The position numbers were made by a program, and so were the translations under genes. Positions 12,901 through 13,105 of a stretch of DNA of 13,105 bases are shown piece after piece. Source of the stretch: Pavlovales sp. CCMP2436 (Eukaryota; Haptophyta; Pavlovophyceae; Pavlovales); contig MU631623.1 in NCBI GenBank assembly GCA_026770615.1, positions 121,881-134,985 of the forward strand. The letters are read 5' to 3'. Numbering within the stretch: the first letter of the stretch is position 1; each line of letters starts with the position of its first letter. Below the pieces are notes generated by a model. That model had not been told where the DNA came from. It saw only the letters and a list, made by a program, of their open reading frames with translations, and searched no databases.

Positions 12901-13105
12901 CAGGTTGTTGAGCGTTTCAAATGTGACCACAGTGACCCCAACGTCCTAGCGGCCCTCGCGAGCAAGCACCCTCAGACTCGCAAACCAATAGACTCAACTT
13001 TCCTCGCTGACCCCAACTTCCCCCGCATCAAAATTGACCCAGATATCCTGATGACTGCCATCAGAGAGCTCGACCATCTGGCAGCACCCGGAACATCCCC
13101 ATGGA
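12901..13105 (+). mobile_element. Non-LTR-retrotransposon-like ORF fragment (region just before reverse transcriptase), cut by the window edge
   Basis: An open frame to the right edge reads VVERFKCDHSDPNVLAALAS, KHPQTRKPIDSTFLADPNFP, then IRELDHLAAPGTSPW. Stretches of the type 'L..L....P....' followed by 'A/I..L....APG.SG' are typical just upstream of the RT domain in LINE-like ORF2 proteins of protists and fungi. Codon use is visibly less GC-rich than in neighbouring genes (AAA, CCA, ACT, AAC), suggesting different origin. The left border is unclear and may overlap the start region of the 11888 gene. The RT core itself is outside the window. Confidence 0.5.

Noticed and set aside
1..13105. 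Genetic code with TAG reassigned, to explain the TAG at 878
   Set aside because: Several other genes here (3796, 4685, 4690, 8160, 9033, 11888) use TAG as their natural end.

Overview
The window is GC-rich and eukaryotic. It has spliceosomal-type introns, Kozak-like starts (for example GCCGCCATGG at 7222-7231), TATA-like boxes just upstream of several starts, and pieces of two kinds of retrotransposon. The native genes are packed like those of a virus: they lie on both strands, many in divergent or convergent pairs, with gaps of about 4 to 75 bp. The simplest reading is a DNA-virus-like or HUH-Rep-encoding mobile element integrated in a protist or alga nuclear genome and later hit by retrotransposons. 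I cannot name the host or the virus family.

Layout. At 1-3211 (-) lies a very large protein whose C-terminal part is an HUH (Rep-type) endonuclease, interrupted by one in-frame TAG at 878-880. At 3252-5427 follow small, mostly unrecognised genes in alternating orientation: a spliced proline-rich membrane protein, a convergent partner, an acidic coiled-coil protein and a basic helical protein. At 5492-7186 a 138-bp symmetric repeat unit is split by a 1,552-bp defective Ty1/copia insertion with a 5-bp target duplication. At 7228-8064 (+) is a protein that looks like the single-strand-DNA-binding-like proteins of large DNA viruses. At 8160-8993 (-) is a compact second HUH protein, clearly homologous to the C-terminus of the large one. 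At 9033-11279 are five small genes around two more 138-bp units. A fourth unit (11349-11486) carries a stray copy of the 5' end of the 7228 gene. An AT-rich minisatellite (11490-11650) follows, then a small ORF that shares an N-terminal block with the 3252 gene, then a spliced gene (11888-12864), and finally a non-LTR-retrotransposon-like reading frame running off the right edge.

How the parts may work together (inference). Two HUH nucleases and a probable ssDNA-binding protein suggest replication or transposition through nicked or single-stranded DNA. No helicase, polymerase, capsid or packaging gene is recognisable here. The 138-bp units are all exactly the same length, have 25-bp inverted ends that each contain the perfect palindrome AACTCCGGAGTT, and are flanked by outward-facing TATA-like boxes. 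Three of the four lie between divergent genes, so they are good candidates for bidirectional promoters, and could also be Rep recognition sites.
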